From the NCBI RefSeq assembly GCF_030263895.1, contig NZ_CP127161.1, positions 3,162,001 through 3,226,000 on the forward strand: a stretch of 64,000 nucleotides of DNA, written 5' to 3'. This document shows positions 42,292 through 51,992 of this stretch, piece after piece. A model generated the notes under the pieces. It saw nothing but the letters and a program-made list of their open reading frames with translations, had not been told where the DNA came from and did no database searches. The position numbers and the translations under genes were made by a program. Each line of letters starts with the position of its first letter. Position 1 is the stretch's first letter. The DNA comes from Proteiniborus sp. MB09-C3 (GTDB taxonomy: Bacteria; Bacillota; Clostridia; Tissierellales; Proteiniboraceae).

Positions 42292-43130
42292 TATTTTCCC
42301 TCCCTTGCTATGTCCATAAATCTTTGTTCTAGTGTAACTCCTTCAATTTTCACATCAAGAACAGTATTTTGAGTTTTCTTGCATGCTTCGAGCAATTCAA
42401 GCAAGGTATCTCCGATATTTTCTGAAATAAATAATGAATACCCTTGCTCATATTCATCAGCTTTCAATGGTCTTTCGGTTTTAATATGTATTTTGTATTG
42501 TCTTCCTATTTCACTAGTTAATTCATTTATTGTACCTGTAAAAGCAATTTTTCCATTCTTGATAATAGCAATTTTATCACAAAGGCTCTCTACTTCTGCC
42601 ATATCATGACTTGCTATAATTATAGTTTTTCCTTGTTTTTTTAATTTTCGAATCTGCTCATGAAGGGATACTCTTCCTTCTACGTCAAGTCCAGCAGTTG
42701 GTTCATCTAGAAATATGATATCTGGATTGCTTATAAGTGCAAGTGCTAAATGCAATCGTCTTTTTTGTCCTGTGGACATTTCTTTATACTGCTTATTTTT
42801 TATTAGATTAAGTCCAAAAGCATTGAACAATTCAATATCTGCTAGTACCTTGTTCCATTTACAAAACAGTTGATATACTTCTATTGCCTTAATATTTTCA
42901 GGGAGCGATGAGGATTGCAGTTGCACACCTATACTTCCAGCTACTGTAATACTCCCACTATCATATTTCCGAATACCTTCTATACACTCAAGTGTAGTCG
43001 TCTTTCCTGCCCCATTGGTGCCGAGTAAGGCAAAAATTTCACCATGATGTACAGTAAAGGAAATATCTTTAATGACAGTATTGGTTCCATAGCTTTTTGT
43101 TAAATTATCTACTTTAATAACAACATTCAT
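42291..43130 (-). CDS. ABC transporter ATP-binding protein
   Basis: 279-residue ATPase of the ABC-2 exporter class: Walker A LLGTNGAGKTT, Q-loop VQLQSSSLP, signature MSTGQKRRLHLA (STGQ in place of SGGQ), Walker B DIIFLDEPTAGLD and ASHDMAEVESLCD. Frame open to 43178; GGAGGG at 43141-43146, ten bases upstream of the ATG at 43130, suggests this start. A 28-codon frame upstream (43114-43200) ends within its first codons, so translation may be coupled. Confidence 0.9.
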   Translation of the reverse strand: MNVVIKVDNLTKSYGTNTVIKDISFTVHHGEIFALLGTNGAGKTTTLECIEGIRKYDSGSITVAGSIGVQLQSSSLPENIKAIEVYQLFCKWNKVLADIELFNAFGLNLIKNKQYKEMSTGQKRRLHLALALISNPDIIFLDEPTAGLDVEGRVSLHEQIRKLKKQGKTIIIASHDMAEVESLCDKIAIIKNGKIAFTGTINELTSEIGRQYKIHIKTERPLKADEYEQGYSLFISENIGDTLLELLEACKKTQNTVLDVKIEGVTLEQRFMDIAREGK

Positions 43131-43200
43131 CGCTTTCAGCCCTCCGTATAATAGGTATGATTTTATCAAAGTTTTCAATTTTTAATGTTTCAATTCTCAT
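43114..43200 (-). CDS. 28-codon ORF overlapping the ABC ATPase start
   Basis: MRIETLKIENFDKIIPIIRR then AESDECCY and stop. GGAGGG lies four bases before the ATG at 43200, better than for many real genes here. It overlaps the ATPase start by 17 bp. It could be a translational-coupling leader peptide or the N-terminus of a deleted gene (GNAT-like beginning). No homology recognised. Confidence 0.4.
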   Translation of the reverse strand: MRIETLKIENFDKIIPIIRRAESDECCY

Positions 43201-43688
43201 TTTGCCCTCCAAAATTATATAATTACTTTTAACTACTTTCGAAAATACGTAATTACTTGTTAACCAATTTGATAAAAATCTGCCATTAGTGGATATCTAT
43301 GTTTTATTTAAATTTTCTATGCAACTTGTTACCGTTCTTTCAATAGTTTGTATCACTTTTGTAATCTCTTCAATATCGGTGTTTACATGAATTTTTGTAA
43401 AATTTGTAAGTTTTACTTCCCCCCCTTCTATTTATACTGCATATATAAGGTATTCGGATAGAATCCAATTTCTTATAAAATCCTGTCATATGCAAAAGGC
43501 AAAACAAGTTTCGTAAATCTATATAAATCATCATTTTCAAAATAACTATAAGGTATTTTTTAATGGTATTGGCAGATATTATATGTGTCCTATTGTAAAA
43601 ATTATAATTCAAACTTACAAAAATTACAACAAAAGCCATATTGCAATATTTTATATTACAACATGGCTTTCAATAAACATATCTCTTA
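43201..43688. other. intergenic region with a coding remnant
   Basis: About 490 bp without a convincing gene. On the minus strand 43297-43420 holds about 40 protein-like codons (VKLTNFTKIHVNTDIEEITK, IERTVTSCIENLNKT) after a G7 ribosome-site-like run but with no start codon. The frame at 43370-43639 lacks any feature of a real gene. Probably decayed sequence. Confidence 0.35.
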
Positions 43689-44375
43689 TCAGCTACGTAT
43701 CTTGAATGTATCAAAGTGGCATTTAATCTGCTCTTCTATTTTCTTTAATGTTTCAATATCATAAGAGCTAAACTTGTTTTTCCCAGCTAATACTGTAGCT
43801 CCATCTCTGAAATTTTGTACATAATATCTCTTACTTCCTTTTAGATATTGTGCTATCTCAATTATATCCTTAGCTGTTAATAGTTCTTTACATACAGTAG
43901 TTCTAAACTCATAATCAATATCAGAATTTTTTACTATATCAATGCTCTCAATTATTTTATTTATATCAATATCCGTATTTGTCACCTTATTATATTTATC
44001 AATTGGAGCCTTTATATCCATTGCAACATAATCTAATAATCCGTCAGAAATGAGTTTTTTTAGAATATCTGGACTCGTTCCATTAGTATCTAGCTTTACT
44101 AAATAGTCTTTATCTTTTATCTTCTTTATAAAATCATATAGGCCCCTATGAAGAGTTGGCTCTCCACCTGATATACATACTGCATCTATCATTTTCTTTC
44201 TCTTATCTAGGTAGGCCAATACAATGCCTTCCGTTAATTCTTCTCCTTTATTATTCACAAGATCAGAGTTATGGCAATAAGGGCATCTAAAATTACAGCC
44301 ACCTGTAAACAGCACTGTACATATTTTATCTGGATAATCAATAAATGATGATTTCTGATGTCCCTTAAATTCCAT
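43689..44375 (-). CDS. nrdG: anaerobic RNR activating radical SAM protein
   Basis: 228-residue radical SAM enzyme that creates the glycyl radical on NrdD. The 4Fe4S motif is GGCNFRCPYCHNSDL (CxxxCxxC), followed by VCISGGEPTLHRG and KLDTNGTSPDIL. It belongs to the longer NrdG2-like form. Frame open to 44396, but AAGGGAAATAGCT before the ATG at 44375 is a better start. It lies 33 bp downstream of nrdD on the same strand, a standard nrdDG operon. Confidence 0.9.
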   Translation of the reverse strand: MEFKGHQKSSFIDYPDKICTVLFTGGCNFRCPYCHNSDLVNNKGEELTEGIVLAYLDKRKKMIDAVCISGGEPTLHRGLYDFIKKIKDKDYLVKLDTNGTSPDILKKLISDGLLDYVAMDIKAPIDKYNKVTNTDIDINKIIESIDIVKNSDIDYEFRTTVCKELLTAKDIIEIAQYLKGSKRYYVQNFRDGATVLAGKNKFSSYDIETLKKIEEQIKCHFDTFKIRS

Positions 44376-44408
44376 AGCTATTTCCCTTTCCTTCATAAAA
44401 ATTAATAA

Positions 44409-46529
44409 TTATATTGCTTTCTTTATTCTTTGCTCATTAAGATTTAAGCTTACATCTGTGTCAAATTCCAGCCTATCTTCATATTCTTCCTTTTTACCCT
44501 TGTTCCAAGACTGAATAGGTCTATGGAATCCAACGACCCTAGTCCAAACTTCAGTATTTTTACCACAGTCTGGACAAGTAAATTGTTCTCCTCTTAAATA
44601 TCCATGATCTGGACATATACTATAAGTTGGCGTAATTGTTAGATATGGTATTCTGCTATTTTCAAAAGCCCTTTGCAATAAGAGCTTAACTGTTTCAATG
44701 CTATTAATTTCTTCTCCTATAAATCCATGCAGTACGGTTCCACCAGTGTATAATGTTTGAAGCTTATCCTGATGTTCGATTGCTTCAAATATATCTTTAG
44801 TATGATCTACTGGAAGCTGTGTAGAGTTTGTATAATATGGTTCATCTGTTCCCTGAGTAAATATCTTAGGATACATTTTTTTATCCATTCTTGCAAATCT
44901 GTAAGCAGCTCCTTCTGCTGGAGAGGCTTCAAGATTCCAGAGGCTTCCTGTTTCCTCTTGGAATATCTGGATTACTCTATTCATAAACTCCATTATATCT
45001 ATTGCAAAGTCTCTGCCCTCTTCTGTTGTGATATCTTTTCCAAGTAAATTAATGCATGCCTCATTCATTCCGTTCAATCCTATAGTACTAAAGTGATTCT
45101 TAAAATATTCTCCCTCTGCATCCTTAATAGCTTGAAGATAGAATCTAGAATAAGGGTAAAGTCCTGCATCCATGTATCTTTCAAGTACCTTACGCTTTGT
45201 TTCGCATATTTCCTTGGATATTTCCATTAGCTCTCTAACTCTTTTCTTAAATTCCTCTACTGAGTGGGCTAAATATCCTATACGTCCCATATTCAATGTA
45301 ACCACATTTATAGAGCCTGTAAGCGGATTTGCACCAAATAATCCTCCACCTCTTCTTCTAAGCTCACGATTATCAAGCCTAAGTCTACAGCACATACTCC
45401 TTACATCTTCTGGACTTAAGTCACTATTTACAAAGTTTGCAAAATATGGAGTACCAAACTTTCTAGTCATCTCCATAATGGAATCAACCACTTCTGAATT
45501 CCAAGGAAAATCCTTAGTAATGTTTATTGTAGGTATAGGAAAACTAAAGCTTCTGCCTGCTCCATCTCCCTCCATCATTACCTCGCTATATGCCTTATTG
45601 AACATGTCCATTTCCTTTTGGAATTCTCCATAGGTTTTATCTTTTCTCTTGCCTCCAATGATAACCTCCATATTCTTAATCATTGGATGTGGAGTAATGT
45701 CTAAGGTTATATTAGTAAAAGGAGTTTGAAATCCAACCCTAGTAGGTATGTTTAGATTGAATACAAAACTCTTCACTATCTTTTTCACTTCATCATAGCT
45801 TAGCCCGTCATAATAAATAAATGGAGCCACATAAGTATCTAAAGAACTGACAGCTTGTGCACCCGCCGCCTCTCCTTGAAGTGTATATAGCCAGTTTACA
45901 AGCTGCCCTAAAAATGATTGTAAGTGTTTTGCAGGTAAAGATTCGATTTTTCCACTAGCACCTTTAAATCCACATAAGAGAAGAGCCTCCAAATCCCATC
46001 CACAGCAATATGGGGCCAATAGGCCTAAATCATGAATATGCAAGTCTCCTTTGATATGTGGATCTCTTAGCTCTTTTCTATATATTTTATTTAACCAATA
46101 CTTTTTAGTTATAGACTCAACAATATGATTATTTAGCCCTTGTAAGCTAAATCCCATATTAGCATTTTCATTTACTCTCCAATCATCTAGCGATACATAT
46201 TCATCTATCAGTGTCTCTGCATCCATAAAAAGATTTTTAGTTTCTCTTAGCTCTTCATGCTTTCTTCTGTATAATATGTACGCTTTTGCAGTTTTGGCAT
46301 GTCCTTCTTCTATCAGAACCTTTTCAACTATGTCTTGAACATCTTCAACAGATGGTATACTTGCTCCAAAAGCTTCTGTTACTATGCTAACTACCATTTT
46401 TGATAGTCTTTCAGCAGTTTCTCTATCATCTCCACCAACTGATTTTGCTGCTGAAAATATTGCGTTTTCTATTTTTTTTACATCAAAGTCGACAATATCT
46501 CCGTTCCTTTTCTGAACCCTAGTAATCAA
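44409..46529 (-). CDS. nrdD: anaerobic ribonucleoside-triphosphate reductase
   Basis: 706-residue class III ribonucleotide reductase that makes dNTPs without oxygen, using a glycyl radical and formate. An N-terminal ATP-cone (RVQKRNGDIVDFDVKKIENA, about residues 1-90) gives allosteric control. C-terminal zinc site CPDHGYLRGEQFTCPDCGK is followed by the glycyl-radical segment RVVGFHRP. Starts with TTG at 46529; GGGGGG lies seven bases upstream. Oxygen sensitivity indicates an anaerobic life style. Two NrdR-like boxes lie upstream. Confidence 0.95.
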   Translation of the reverse strand: MITRVQKRNGDIVDFDVKKIENAIFSAAKSVGGDDRETAERLSKMVVSIVTEAFGASIPSVEDVQDIVEKVLIEEGHAKTAKAYILYRRKHEELRETKNLFMDAETLIDEYVSLDDWRVNENANMGFSLQGLNNHIVESITKKYWLNKIYRKELRDPHIKGDLHIHDLGLLAPYCCGWDLEALLLCGFKGASGKIESLPAKHLQSFLGQLVNWLYTLQGEAAGAQAVSSLDTYVAPFIYYDGLSYDEVKKIVKSFVFNLNIPTRVGFQTPFTNITLDITPHPMIKNMEVIIGGKRKDKTYGEFQKEMDMFNKAYSEVMMEGDGAGRSFSFPIPTINITKDFPWNSEVVDSIMEMTRKFGTPYFANFVNSDLSPEDVRSMCCRLRLDNRELRRRGGGLFGANPLTGSINVVTLNMGRIGYLAHSVEEFKKRVRELMEISKEICETKRKVLERYMDAGLYPYSRFYLQAIKDAEGEYFKNHFSTIGLNGMNEACINLLGKDITTEEGRDFAIDIMEFMNRVIQIFQEETGSLWNLEASPAEGAAYRFARMDKKMYPKIFTQGTDEPYYTNSTQLPVDHTKDIFEAIEHQDKLQTLYTGGTVLHGFIGEEINSIETVKLLLQRAFENSRIPYLTITPTYSICPDHGYLRGEQFTCPDCGKNTEVWTRVVGFHRPIQSWNKGKKEEYEDRLEFDTDVSLNLNEQRIKKAI

Positions 46530-46539
46530 GGTATAGCCC

Positions 46540-46584
46540 CCCTATATTGTGGTATCAATGTTTATGATACATATATATTGTATA
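46540..46584 (-). promoter_or_regulatory. two NrdR-like boxes upstream of nrdD
   Basis: tatattgtgg at 46543-46552 and atatatattgtat at 46571-46583 match the right half of the NrdR consensus (acaCwAtATaTwGtgt); their key G bases are 31 bp apart, the usual three-turn spacing of paired NrdR boxes. The left halves are poorly matched. NrdR represses nrd operons when ATP/dATP is high. Confidence 0.4.
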
Positions 46585-46751
46585 TTCATATATAATATTA
46601 TAGATTAAATAAAATTTATTTACAACTGATCTCGTGCTTTTTTTATGTTTTTTTAATATTTAGGACATAAGAACTAAGATAAAATTATTTAATGTTTATT
46701 ATTATTTTTTGCGGATAATAATAAAGTAAAGATTATTTGGGAGTGATATTT

Positions 46752-47306
46752 ATGAACACAATTGAGATTCTCGTAAACGAGCATGATAATATTAAGAAAG
46801 TGCTTAGAATAATAAGAAAAATATGTGTAGATATTGTTGAAGGAAAAGAAATTCCACACGATGATCTGATTTCAATTATTGATTTTATAAGAAATTATGC
46901 AGACAAGTATCACCATGGGAAAGAAGAAGATATGTTATTTAAAGACATGGCAACAGAACTAGTTGATAAAATAGGCTCTGGCCCAGTTCAAGGAATGCTT
47001 ATTGAGCATGATTATGGAAGAAGTTTTGTTAGAGAGCTTGAAGCTGCCTTAAAAGCATATAAGGAAGGTAATAATGAAGCTAAAGTTGACATAATATCAA
47101 ATGCTATGGGATATGCAAATCTTTTGGAAAAACACATATTCAAGGAAGACAATATGCTATACAAATATGCAGAAAAAAATCTAAAAGAAGAAACTATAAA
47201 TAAATTAGATAGAGAATTTAAAGAATATGAAGAAAACAAGGAGCATATAGAAACTAAGGAAAAGTATATTAGATTGGCAAGGGATTTAGAAAAGAAATAT
47301 ATATAA
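46752..47306 (+). CDS. hemerythrin HHE domain protein
   Basis: 184-residue hemerythrin-like four-helix bundle. Iron ligands are recognisable as VNEHDNIK (His, helix 1), KYHHGKEEDMLF (His, Glu), LIEHDYGR (His) and KHIFKEDNMLY (His, Glu). Such proteins bind O2 or NO or sense iron, useful for an anaerobe under oxygen exposure. GGAGTG before the ATG at 46752 is preferred to the in-frame start 15 bases earlier. It is transcribed away from nrdD. Confidence 0.9.
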   Translation: MNTIEILVNEHDNIKKVLRIIRKICVDIVEGKEIPHDDLISIIDFIRNYADKYHHGKEEDMLFKDMATELVDKIGSGPVQGMLIEHDYGRSFVRELEAALKAYKEGNNEAKVDIISNAMGYANLLEKHIFKEDNMLYKYAEKNLKEETINKLDREFKEYEENKEHIETKEKYIRLARDLEKKYI

Positions 47307-47312
47307 ATAAGC

Positions 47313-47465
47313 GTCATTCTGAACGTAGCAAAAAACTTTATCTCCTTCACCAATCTTAATATCTGTCCGCCGGGACTATAATTATGAGTGTCCTACGAAC
47401 CAACCTTAGTATCTGTCTGTCAGGAAATCAGTTAGGAGCGCTTTTGAGCCTACGTTCAGGATGAC
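47313..47465. repeat. palindromic intergenic element with internal direct repeats
   Basis: Ends are 16-bp imperfect inverted repeats: gtcattctgaacgtag (47313) and ctacgttcaggatgac (47450). Inside are two copies of a 26-bp unit: ccaatcttaatatctgtccg (about 47351) and ccaaccttagtatctgtctg (about 47401). Resembles the small mobile gtcattctga-type elements seen in many Clostridia. It may also end transcription of the convergent genes. Confidence 0.6.
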
Positions 47466-47501
47466 AACTATTTTTACTTTACAAATATTATATATTATCT
47501 A

Positions 47502-48944
47502 TTAAAAAGCATTTTTATCCAAATAATATAGTACAAGCTTAGCTATTTCTGCAATTCGTTTTTCATCTATCTTATCTATTGTATCGTCTGGTGTATGATA
47601 TCCATTTTTTAAATCCATATTGATCAAACATAATGAATCTATGCCTTTAGCACCAAAAGAATCGTGATCACTTCCCTGCCCTGCCTCTTGTGCACAATCA
47701 ATTTTTAGTACTTTTGAATACTTATAGAACTCTTCCCTTAGTTTAGTATTAATATTGTCAAAGCTCAATAATGTGAGAGGCATTTCAGTTTTTGAACCTA
47801 TCATATCTAAATTGATCATAACTGTTGTTTCTTTATTTAGCGGATATAGTGGACTATTAACATAATGATATGAACCATATAGACCTTCTTCTTCTCCATT
47901 AAAGGCAATAAAAAGAATAGATTTTTTCGGCTTATATTTTCCTTCCTTCAGTACTCTTGCTATCTCCATCATAACAGCAGTACCTGAAGCATTATCTAAT
48001 GCCCCTGGGTTATAAGTGCCATTTTTATTGTCTCCTGCATGATCAAAATGAGCTCCTATAATAATGAATTCTTTTTTTAGAGCTTCATCTTTGCCTTCAA
48101 TGTATCCTATTACATTTGCTGCAGTTACATTTTCAACTGCAAAGTCCGCCTTCATATTAATATCTAGATCTTTATTGGCAGCATCAACTAAATCTTTAAA
48201 TGTCGCTGTATCGCAATTGAAAAGCATTGGTTTTTTTTCAGCAAATTTTGCTGTAGGTTGAGCATTTGGCGCTACTACAAAGCTGCCATAAGCATGATTT
48301 GGATTATCAATGTCAACTTCCATTACCATTCCACCAATGCTGCTGTTCCTCAATAATACTCTATTAATTATATTTGTACTTCCTGCACTAGAAATAATTT
48401 TGCTTGGTACTAGAAGAATCTTTCCTTCATATGGTTTTAAATCTGCTGAAAGTATTCTAGGATCATCTATAACTACACCTTTTCCTTTTACATCTCCTTT
48501 TATACTTAGAGAAGTAGTCCACGTATATACAGAAAATTCCTTGATGTATTCGTACTCCTTTTCTACCTTCCCACTTATATTTACTATTTCTAGTTTAGGA
48601 GCACTATATGTAAATCTCACATTTTGATCATAATTCTGTAAATAGCCACCTAAATCACTTGGATAGTCAAGTTTAATTTTTTTAAAGTAATTAGCTATAT
48701 ATTGGGTAGCAAGCTCATTTCCTTTTGTTCCAGCAAGCCGTCCCTTGTACTTCTCTGAGGTCAATTCATCAATTATATTCATTATATTTTCTGAATTTAG
48801 ATGCTTTTCTTTAATATTTACAAAAGCTATTTTTTGATCCTTTCCAATATTGTTAGCTTTACCAAAAGTTGTACATCCACTAAAAAATAAAAACGCAGCA
48901 AGTACAATACTAACAAATACTGTGAGTTTTTTATTTATCCTCAC
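47502..48944 (-). CDS. M28 family peptidase lipoprotein
   Basis: 480-residue exported zinc aminopeptidase-like protein. A signal peptide ends in lipobox FFSGC. A PA-type insert (about 130-260) precedes the M28 domain with all metal ligands: GAHFDHAG (His), GALDNASG (Asp), NGEEEGLYG (Glu, general base and ligand), INLDMIG (Asp) and NGYHTPDDT (His). It would trim peptides at the cell surface. I use the GTG at 48944, with GGGGGTGG upstream, rather than ATG 48959. Convergent with the hemerythrin gene. Confidence 0.9.
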   Translation of the reverse strand: MRINKKLTVFVSIVLAAFLFFSGCTTFGKANNIGKDQKIAFVNIKEKHLNSENIMNIIDELTSEKYKGRLAGTKGNELATQYIANYFKKIKLDYPSDLGGYLQNYDQNVRFTYSAPKLEIVNISGKVEKEYEYIKEFSVYTWTTSLSIKGDVKGKGVVIDDPRILSADLKPYEGKILLVPSKIISSAGSTNIINRVLLRNSSIGGMVMEVDIDNPNHAYGSFVVAPNAQPTAKFAEKKPMLFNCDTATFKDLVDAANKDLDINMKADFAVENVTAANVIGYIEGKDEALKKEFIIIGAHFDHAGDNKNGTYNPGALDNASGTAVMMEIARVLKEGKYKPKKSILFIAFNGEEEGLYGSYHYVNSPLYPLNKETTVMINLDMIGSKTEMPLTLLSFDNINTKLREEFYKYSKVLKIDCAQEAGQGSDHDSFGAKGIDSLCLINMDLKNGYHTPDDTIDKIDEKRIAEIAKLVLYYLDKNAF

Positions 48945-49169
48945 TTTTACCACCCCCATATATAATTATATACCAAATAATATAAAATATTGTTAGTAAA
49001 TTGATAAATTGGTTAATTCTCTGATTTTATCACCATTTGCATTCCAAAATAGTATTTCCATAAATTAACCTGTTGTGCTAGTTAATTTAGCTTTTTAATT
49101 AATTAGTTTTGCACCAAATAGCTTACACAATCTAAATGGAAAAATTAATGATATTTGTTTGTACAAGAT

Positions 49170-49200
49170 TATAAAACAGACTGGTTGTAACTGTTTTATA
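49170..49200 (+). promoter_or_regulatory. inverted-repeat operator over the fucosidase promoter
   Basis: tataaaacag at 49170-49179 and ctgttttata at 49191-49200 are perfect 10-bp inverted repeats 11 bp apart. A candidate promoter overlaps them: -35 ttgtaa at 49185-49190 and -10 tataat at 49207-49212. A repressor bound here would block the polymerase, as expected for a sugar-inducible gene. The regulator gene is not in the window. Confidence 0.55.
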
Positions 49201-49273
49201 AATTGATATAATTGAAATATATATATTATTTATAAAATGTCTATTAGCAAGGAATAATCATAGGAGGGATAAG

Positions 49274-50584
49274 ATGAATCTGGTTGAAGAGAGAAATAAG
49301 AGGACATATTGGTTTCTTAGAGATAGGCTTGGCATGTTCATTCACTGGGGCTTATATTCAATTCCTGCAAGAGGGGAATGGGTAATGACTAATGAAAAGA
49401 TGTCAAAGGAAGAGTATAAGCAATATTTCCATGAGTTTGATCCAATAAGCTATGACTCCAAATTCTGGGCTAAAGCCGCAAAAAATGCAGGAATGAAATA
49501 TGCTGTTATGACAGCAAGACACCATGATGGTTTTTGTTTATTTGACAGTAAGCTTACTGATTACAAAGCTACTAATACTAAAGCAAAAAGAGATTTAATA
49601 AAAGAATATGTAGAGGCATTTAGAGCTGAAGGTCTTAAGGTAGGTCTTTATTATTCTGTTATTGATTGGCATCATGATGATTTCCCTCATTATGAAGATA
49701 GACACCATCCCATGAGAGATAATGAGAATTACAAGGATGTAAAGCATGATTTTGAAAAATATCTAGAATATATGCATGGACAAGTTCGAGAGCTATGTAC
49801 AAACTATGGGAAAATAGATATTCTCTGGTTCGATTTTTCCTATGATGATATGGTTGGTGAAAAGTGGAAAGCCACTGAACTAATAGATATGGTAAGAGGC
49901 TTACAGCCTGATGTAATAATCGATAATAGATTAGAAGCAAGTGGGGAAAACTCTGGAAGTATTATGACTAATAATCCTAGCTTTTTTGCTGGTGACTTTG
50001 CATCTCCTGAGCAAATTATTCCACCAGAAGGAATAGTGGATGAAAACGGCAATTCAATACCCTGGGAAGCTTGTATTACAATGAATAATCACTGGGGTTA
50101 CTCTTCTACAGACAAAAATTTCAAATCTGCAAAGATGATTATTAGAAAGCTAGTAGAATGTGTTAGCAAAAACGGAAACCTTTTGCTAAATATTGGACCT
50201 GATGCAAAGGGTGAAATTCCCTATGAGTCCCTAAATATTCTAGATAGCATGGGCAAATGGCTAAAACAAAATGGCAGGAGCATATATAACTGCGGAAAAG
50301 CCTGTCTTCCGAAACCTGAATGGGGCTATTATACTCAAAATGGTAATAAATTATATGCTCATATTTTTGAAGGAAGCATAGGACCTTTAGGTATCCAAGG
50401 ACTAAATGGTAAGATTAAAAAGATTAGATTGCTTTCCGATGGCTCTGAACTTAAGATAATAAAGCCTTGGAACACTATGGATTATAATAACTATGTTTTC
50501 ATTAATTTCGGAACACCTGAGCATCTTACATATCCATTGCCAGATGATATTGATACAGTTGTAGAGCTTGAGCTTTTAGATTAA
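49274..50584 (+). CDS. alpha-L-fucosidase (GH29)
   Basis: 436-residue glycoside hydrolase family 29 enzyme without signal peptide, so it acts inside the cell on imported fucosylated sugars. DRLGMFIHWGLYSIPARGEW opens the barrel, TARHHDGFCLFDS holds substrate-binding His residues and IDILWFDFSYDD contains the nucleophile Asp. A small C-terminal beta domain follows (about 350-436). GGAGGG lies seven bases before the ATG at 49274. It is a lone gene with its own operator and promoter upstream. Confidence 0.9.
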   Translation: MNLVEERNKRTYWFLRDRLGMFIHWGLYSIPARGEWVMTNEKMSKEEYKQYFHEFDPISYDSKFWAKAAKNAGMKYAVMTARHHDGFCLFDSKLTDYKATNTKAKRDLIKEYVEAFRAEGLKVGLYYSVIDWHHDDFPHYEDRHHPMRDNENYKDVKHDFEKYLEYMHGQVRELCTNYGKIDILWFDFSYDDMVGEKWKATELIDMVRGLQPDVIIDNRLEASGENSGSIMTNNPSFFAGDFASPEQIIPPEGIVDENGNSIPWEACITMNNHWGYSSTDKNFKSAKMIIRKLVECVSKNGNLLLNIGPDAKGEIPYESLNILDSMGKWLKQNGRSIYNCGKACLPKPEWGYYTQNGNKLYAHIFEGSIGPLGIQGLNGKIKKIRLLSDGSELKIIKPWNTMDYNNYVFINFGTPEHLTYPLPDDIDTVVELELLD

Positions 50585-50644
50585 AAATGGGAATAATTCA
50601 ATAAGCAAATAATTTCAAGCCTCTAAAACTATTTTTAGTAAAGG

Positions 50645-50670
50645 AAGAGACAGATTATTCTATGTCTCTT
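50645..50670. terminator. hairpin between convergent fucosidase and agrC
   Basis: aagagaca and tgtctctt form an 8-bp stem with a 10-nt loop; an outer pair gcctcta (50621) / tagaggc (50673) extends it over the agrC stop codon. No strong T run on either strand. Confidence 0.35.
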
Positions 50671-51977
50671 TCTAGAGGCAAAGCTATATGAACAGCAAAA
50701 ATATTTTCCTTATCTTCAATCTTTAAGAGCCCTTCGTATTGGTTTACTATTCTTTTTATATTACTTAATCCAAAGCCATGATTTTCTTTGTCTTCTTTAG
50801 TTGTAAATCTATTCCCTAAAGATTCTGATTCTGTGCTTACCATATTTGATTTTGAATTCGATACCTCAATAACTAAATAGTACCCCTTGGTGAAAATTCT
50901 AAGATTGATCAGTGGCTCATTTACACTAGGATTTAGACACGCTTCAATTGCATTGTCTAAAAGATTGCCTATAACTATAGACAAATCAATATAATTAAAG
51001 GACAGGTTTTGAGGTAATTGAATATCTAAGTTCATATTGATTTTCTCTCTTAGTATCTTATCTCTTTTCATATTTATTAATGCTGTAATTACAGGATGTC
51101 CCACATCAATAATCTTATTGATAAAAGAAATATCATCAGCTAATCCCAGTATGTATTTTTTCGCTTCCTCAGTCTTATTAAGATAAATCAATCCATACAA
51201 TGTACTAACATGATTATTAAAATCATGCCTTTGAGCACGGATATTTTGCACAATATCTTCCATATTCTTAATATAAAAGTTTTGATTCTCATATTCCTTT
51301 ATCTTTAATTTCATCAATTCTTCCTGTTGCTCTTGTTCAAGCATCTTTTTTGTAAATATATATATTAACCAGCTAAATAAAATAGCACATAATGTGAAAA
51401 GGAAAAAGAAGATGTAGTCCATATAAGTGCTAACTCTTATGTATCTATAAAGAATAAATGCCATATAAATAATAATTGCATTAAATAGAAATATAAAAGC
51501 TATAGGCAGACTTTTTTTATTCCGAATATATGAGAAAAAGGATGTTTTTCTAATCCAGTAATGTACGGTAAGAAGAAAGCTACCTTTTGCTATAGCAATT
51601 GCTAAAATTCTATAAATGTTAAGCTCTAATATCAGCGATGGTGATAATCTAAAAATATATATAATTAGATTAGCTGCAGCTAGCTCTAATGCAAACATCA
51701 AAACCATCCCAATAAGTAGCATAATAAAAATATTTAAAAAAGTTTCTTTAAAAATCAAGAAAAAAACAAAGCTCATTGAAATCAAAATCAATATAAAGCC
51801 TATGAAACTAGCTAATCCAAAAAAGCTATTCACAAAAGTATTGAGTAATACAATTATAAACAGCCACAGTAGGACATATTTATTGTTGGACTTTTTCCCT
51901 TTAACAAAAGCTTTCATATAATAATAAAGTATATTTACATCAATAATATTTGTTAAAAAATTAGCTACTATTTCCAT
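50655..51977 (-). CDS. agrC: AgrC-like quorum-sensing histidine kinase
   Basis: 440-residue receptor kinase of the HPK10/AgrC class. Six to seven membrane segments (about residues 1-215) form the peptide receptor. The phosphoacceptor region is IRAQRHDFNNHVSTLYG, and the GHKL ATPase domain shows VIGNLLDNAIEACL and NHGFGLSNIKRIV. It lies downstream of the LytTR regulator on the same strand with a 15-bp gap. AAGG eight bases before the ATG at 51977 decides the start. It should sense the cyclic peptide made from agrD. Confidence 0.85.
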   Translation of the reverse strand: MEIVANFLTNIIDVNILYYYMKAFVKGKKSNNKYVLLWLFIIVLLNTFVNSFFGLASFIGFILILISMSFVFFLIFKETFLNIFIMLLIGMVLMFALELAAANLIIYIFRLSPSLILELNIYRILAIAIAKGSFLLTVHYWIRKTSFFSYIRNKKSLPIAFIFLFNAIIIYMAFILYRYIRVSTYMDYIFFFLFTLCAILFSWLIYIFTKKMLEQEQQEELMKLKIKEYENQNFYIKNMEDIVQNIRAQRHDFNNHVSTLYGLIYLNKTEEAKKYILGLADDISFINKIIDVGHPVITALINMKRDKILREKINMNLDIQLPQNLSFNYIDLSIVIGNLLDNAIEACLNPSVNEPLINLRIFTKGYYLVIEVSNSKSNMVSTESESLGNRFTTKEDKENHGFGLSNIKRIVNQYEGLLKIEDKENIFAVHIALPLERDIE

Positions 51978-51992
51978 AATCATCACCTTAAA

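Noticed and set aside
43370-43639. 89-codon minus-strand frame
   Set aside because: Composition is typical of translated AT-rich non-coding DNA, with no ribosome site or motif.
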